From Anaerolineales bacterium UBA6668 (GTDB lineage: Bacteria; Chloroflexota; Anaerolineae; Anaerolineales; UBA6668), in assembly GCA_002455215.1 (NCBI GenBank), contig DKKK01000132.1, positions 136 through 7,804 on the forward strand: a stretch of DNA of 7,669 bases. The letters are read 5' to 3'. This document shows positions 7,153 to 7,669 of this stretch, one piece after another (within the stretch, counting starts at the first letter, position 1; the number at the start of each line of letters is the position of its first letter). The notes beneath the pieces were generated by a model. The model was not told where the DNA came from. It saw only the letters and a list, made by a program, of their open reading frames with translations, and searched no databases. The translations under genes were made by a program, and so were the position numbers.

Positions 7153-7461
7153 TTGCCGTAAATGGGCTATCTCCCTTTCACTAGCGGCAAAGCCACTCGC
7201 ATGATTTTGTGCGCCGTGGCAATCCGTGCGCTGTATGGCGGCGGTTGGGTTGCCAACTTCCCGATAGGGAATATCCGATAAAGGAAGTGGACGCAAGCCC
7301 ATCCACGTTTCTGCTGTCATAAAGGGCTGAACGCTGTGTTGTGGTGTACCAGACGCAGGGAGTCTGCGGCATTTTTGAGTTTTCCCTACTCCCAAGCGTG
7401 CCACTTTATGGCAGTCCACGCTTGTCCACCAATGGGTAACGCCAGCCGTTGGCTATTCCCG
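7153..7461 (+). other. Hairpin-dense non-coding stretch, possible structured RNA or intergenic repeat
   Basis: Several stem-loops follow one another. One is TTGCCGT/GCGGCAA (7153-7159/7184-7190), enclosing AAATGGG/CCCTTT. A second is TGGCAATCCG/TGGGTTGCCA (7217-7226/7246-7255). A third is TTCCC/GGGAA around GATA (7258-7271). A fourth is CGCAG/CTGCG (7354-7368), or alternatively CAGAC/GTCTG (7350-7366). A fifth is CAAGCGT/ACGCTTG (7393-7399/7418-7424), enclosing GCCA/TGGC. The last is GCCAG/TTGGC near 7442-7454 with flanking GGG/CCC. Where pairs are not Watson-Crick they are G-U in a plus-strand RNA and would be A-C mismatches on the other strand, which favours plus-strand transcription. No known RNA family is recognised, and no promoter is clear. 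A palindromic repeat or a decayed element is the main alternative. Confidence 0.35.
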
Positions 7462-7515
7462 CGATTGCCTTGCAAACGATAATTTTCCACCAATACTCCT
7501 GCTAACATTTTCGAG

Positions 7516-7521
7516 TATAAT
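7516..7521 (+). promoter_or_regulatory. Perfect -10 box (TATAAT) ahead of the gene at 7571
   Basis: TATAAT at 7516-7521 equals the sigma70-type -10 consensus. The region 16-18 bases upstream has no recognisable -35 hexamer, and no TGN extension is present, so the promoter may need an activator or be recognised by -10 strength alone. The transcript would begin near 7528 and carry a leader of about 43 bases. Confidence 0.5.
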
Positions 7522-7527
7522 AAAAGA

Positions 7528-7551
7528 TAAGCGCTGATAAAGTATCGCTTA
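7528..7551 (+). promoter_or_regulatory. Leader stem-loop before the gene at 7571
   Basis: TAAGCG (7528-7533) pairs with CGCTTA (7546-7551) around a 12-base loop, immediately ahead of the CGGAG ribosome binding site (7553-7557). It begins about where transcription from the -10 box at 7516 would start, so it would form the 5' end of the mRNA. It may stabilise the transcript or affect access to the ribosome site. The stem is short and this is inference. Confidence 0.35.
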
Positions 7552-7570
7552 ACGGAGTTTAATTTTAACT

Positions 7571-7669
7571 ATGGAACGCCCAAACTTAGAAAATGCACCC
7601 ACCGAGATGATTGCTTATATTGAGTACCTAGAAAGCGAACTTGAACAAGCGCAAGCCGGTAAACCGACA
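7571..7669 (+). CDS. N-terminus of an unidentified protein (3' end outside window)
   Basis: An ATG opens a frame that runs 33 codons to the window edge without a stop. The visible residues begin MERPNLENAPTEMIAYIEYL and continue ESELEQAQAGKPT. The start is acidic and has a helix-forming segment at about 12-29 with spaced hydrophobic residues, which suits a short coiled coil or amphipathic helix. There is no signal peptide or membrane segment, so the protein is probably cytoplasmic. CGGAG at 7553-7557 is the likely ribosome binding site, 13 bases from the ATG, a long gap like that of the gene at 432. A consensus -10 box lies at 7516. It is transcribed away from the A2M gene. The family cannot be named from 33 residues. 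Confidence 0.75.
   Translation, partial: MERPNLENAPTEMIAYIEYLESELEQAQAGKPT

Larger units (their letters stand above)
6892..7570. other. Divergent intergenic region between the A2M gene and the gene at 7571
   Basis: This 679-bp stretch lies between two genes read away from each other. Beyond the separately listed repeats, promoters and hairpin-dense segment, the part at 7057-7152 and the part at 7462-7500 show nothing I can name. An 89-codon minus-strand frame at 7150-7419 uses a GTG start and covers the hairpin-rich part. Its product is rich in Cys and His with no recognisable fold, so I treat it as non-coding. The length of the gap is unusual beside the otherwise compact layout. Confidence 0.6.

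Noticed and set aside
7131..7160. GGTTCGCAGTTC resembling a tRNA T-arm
   Set aside because: There is no matching acceptor stem, anticodon arm or CCA end around it.
7354..7383. CGCAG/CTGCG hairpin followed by ATTTTTGAGTTTT, resembling a plus-strand terminator
   Set aside because: The stem is only 5 bp, the T-tract is broken, and no plus-strand gene lies upstream to be terminated. It is kept only as part of the hairpin-dense stretch.
7150..7419. 89-codon minus-strand open frame
   Set aside because: It has a GTG start, lies over consecutive stem-loops, and its product has no fold-like pattern and an odd Cys and His content. The hairpins explain the stretch better. A GGTGG sits ahead of the GTG, so it is not fully excluded.
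7472..7505. GCAAACGATAAT resembling the resume codons of a tmRNA tag
   Set aside because: The frame does not end in the Leu-Ala-Ala-stop typical of tags, and no tRNA-like 3' end follows before the next gene's promoter.

Overview
The window is dominated by one very large minus-strand gene (6891 to 730). It encodes a 2053-residue bacterial alpha-2-macroglobulin lipoprotein with a lipobox signal peptide, five N-terminal Ig-like domains, a macroglobulin core, a glycine-rich putative bait segment, a CVEQ thioester motif and a conserved C-terminal domain. The DNA is clearly bacterial: Shine-Dalgarno sites, a lipobox, dense minus-strand coding and moderate GC. The taxon cannot be fixed from sequence alone. 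The style of the A2M protein would fit an environmental bacterium such as a member of the Chloroflexota, but that is a low-confidence guess.

Layout from left to right. (1) At 3-155 an open plus-strand frame enters from outside the window; it is probably the C-terminus of an unidentified protein. Its end overlaps, convergently, the 3' end of the next gene. (2) At 432-76 (minus) lies a 118-residue protein with four predicted membrane helices and no recognised function. (3) The 297-bp gap at 433-729 holds a 13-bp perfect inverted repeat, the best candidate terminator for the A2M mRNA, and a plausible promoter for the small membrane protein. (4) The A2M gene fills 730-6891. (5) The 679-bp gap at 6892-7570 separates the A2M gene from a divergent gene. 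It holds the A2M ribosome binding site and a weak promoter, a direct repeat, two inverted repeats, a hairpin-dense stretch of about 310 bp (7153-7461), and a perfect -10 box with a leader hairpin for the right-hand gene. (6) At 7571 a plus-strand gene begins and runs out of the window after 33 codons. Its start is acidic and helical, and it is not identified.

The A2M protein would sit outside the cytoplasmic membrane, anchored by lipid. From knowledge of the family, it would trap proteases covalently after bait cleavage. The penicillin-binding protein 1C gene that often accompanies bacterial A2M genes is not in this window. I see no mobile element, CRISPR array, tRNA or rRNA. I found no convincing new multi-gene system. 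The observations most worth a second look are the hairpin-dense intergenic stretch and the domain layout of the A2M protein.
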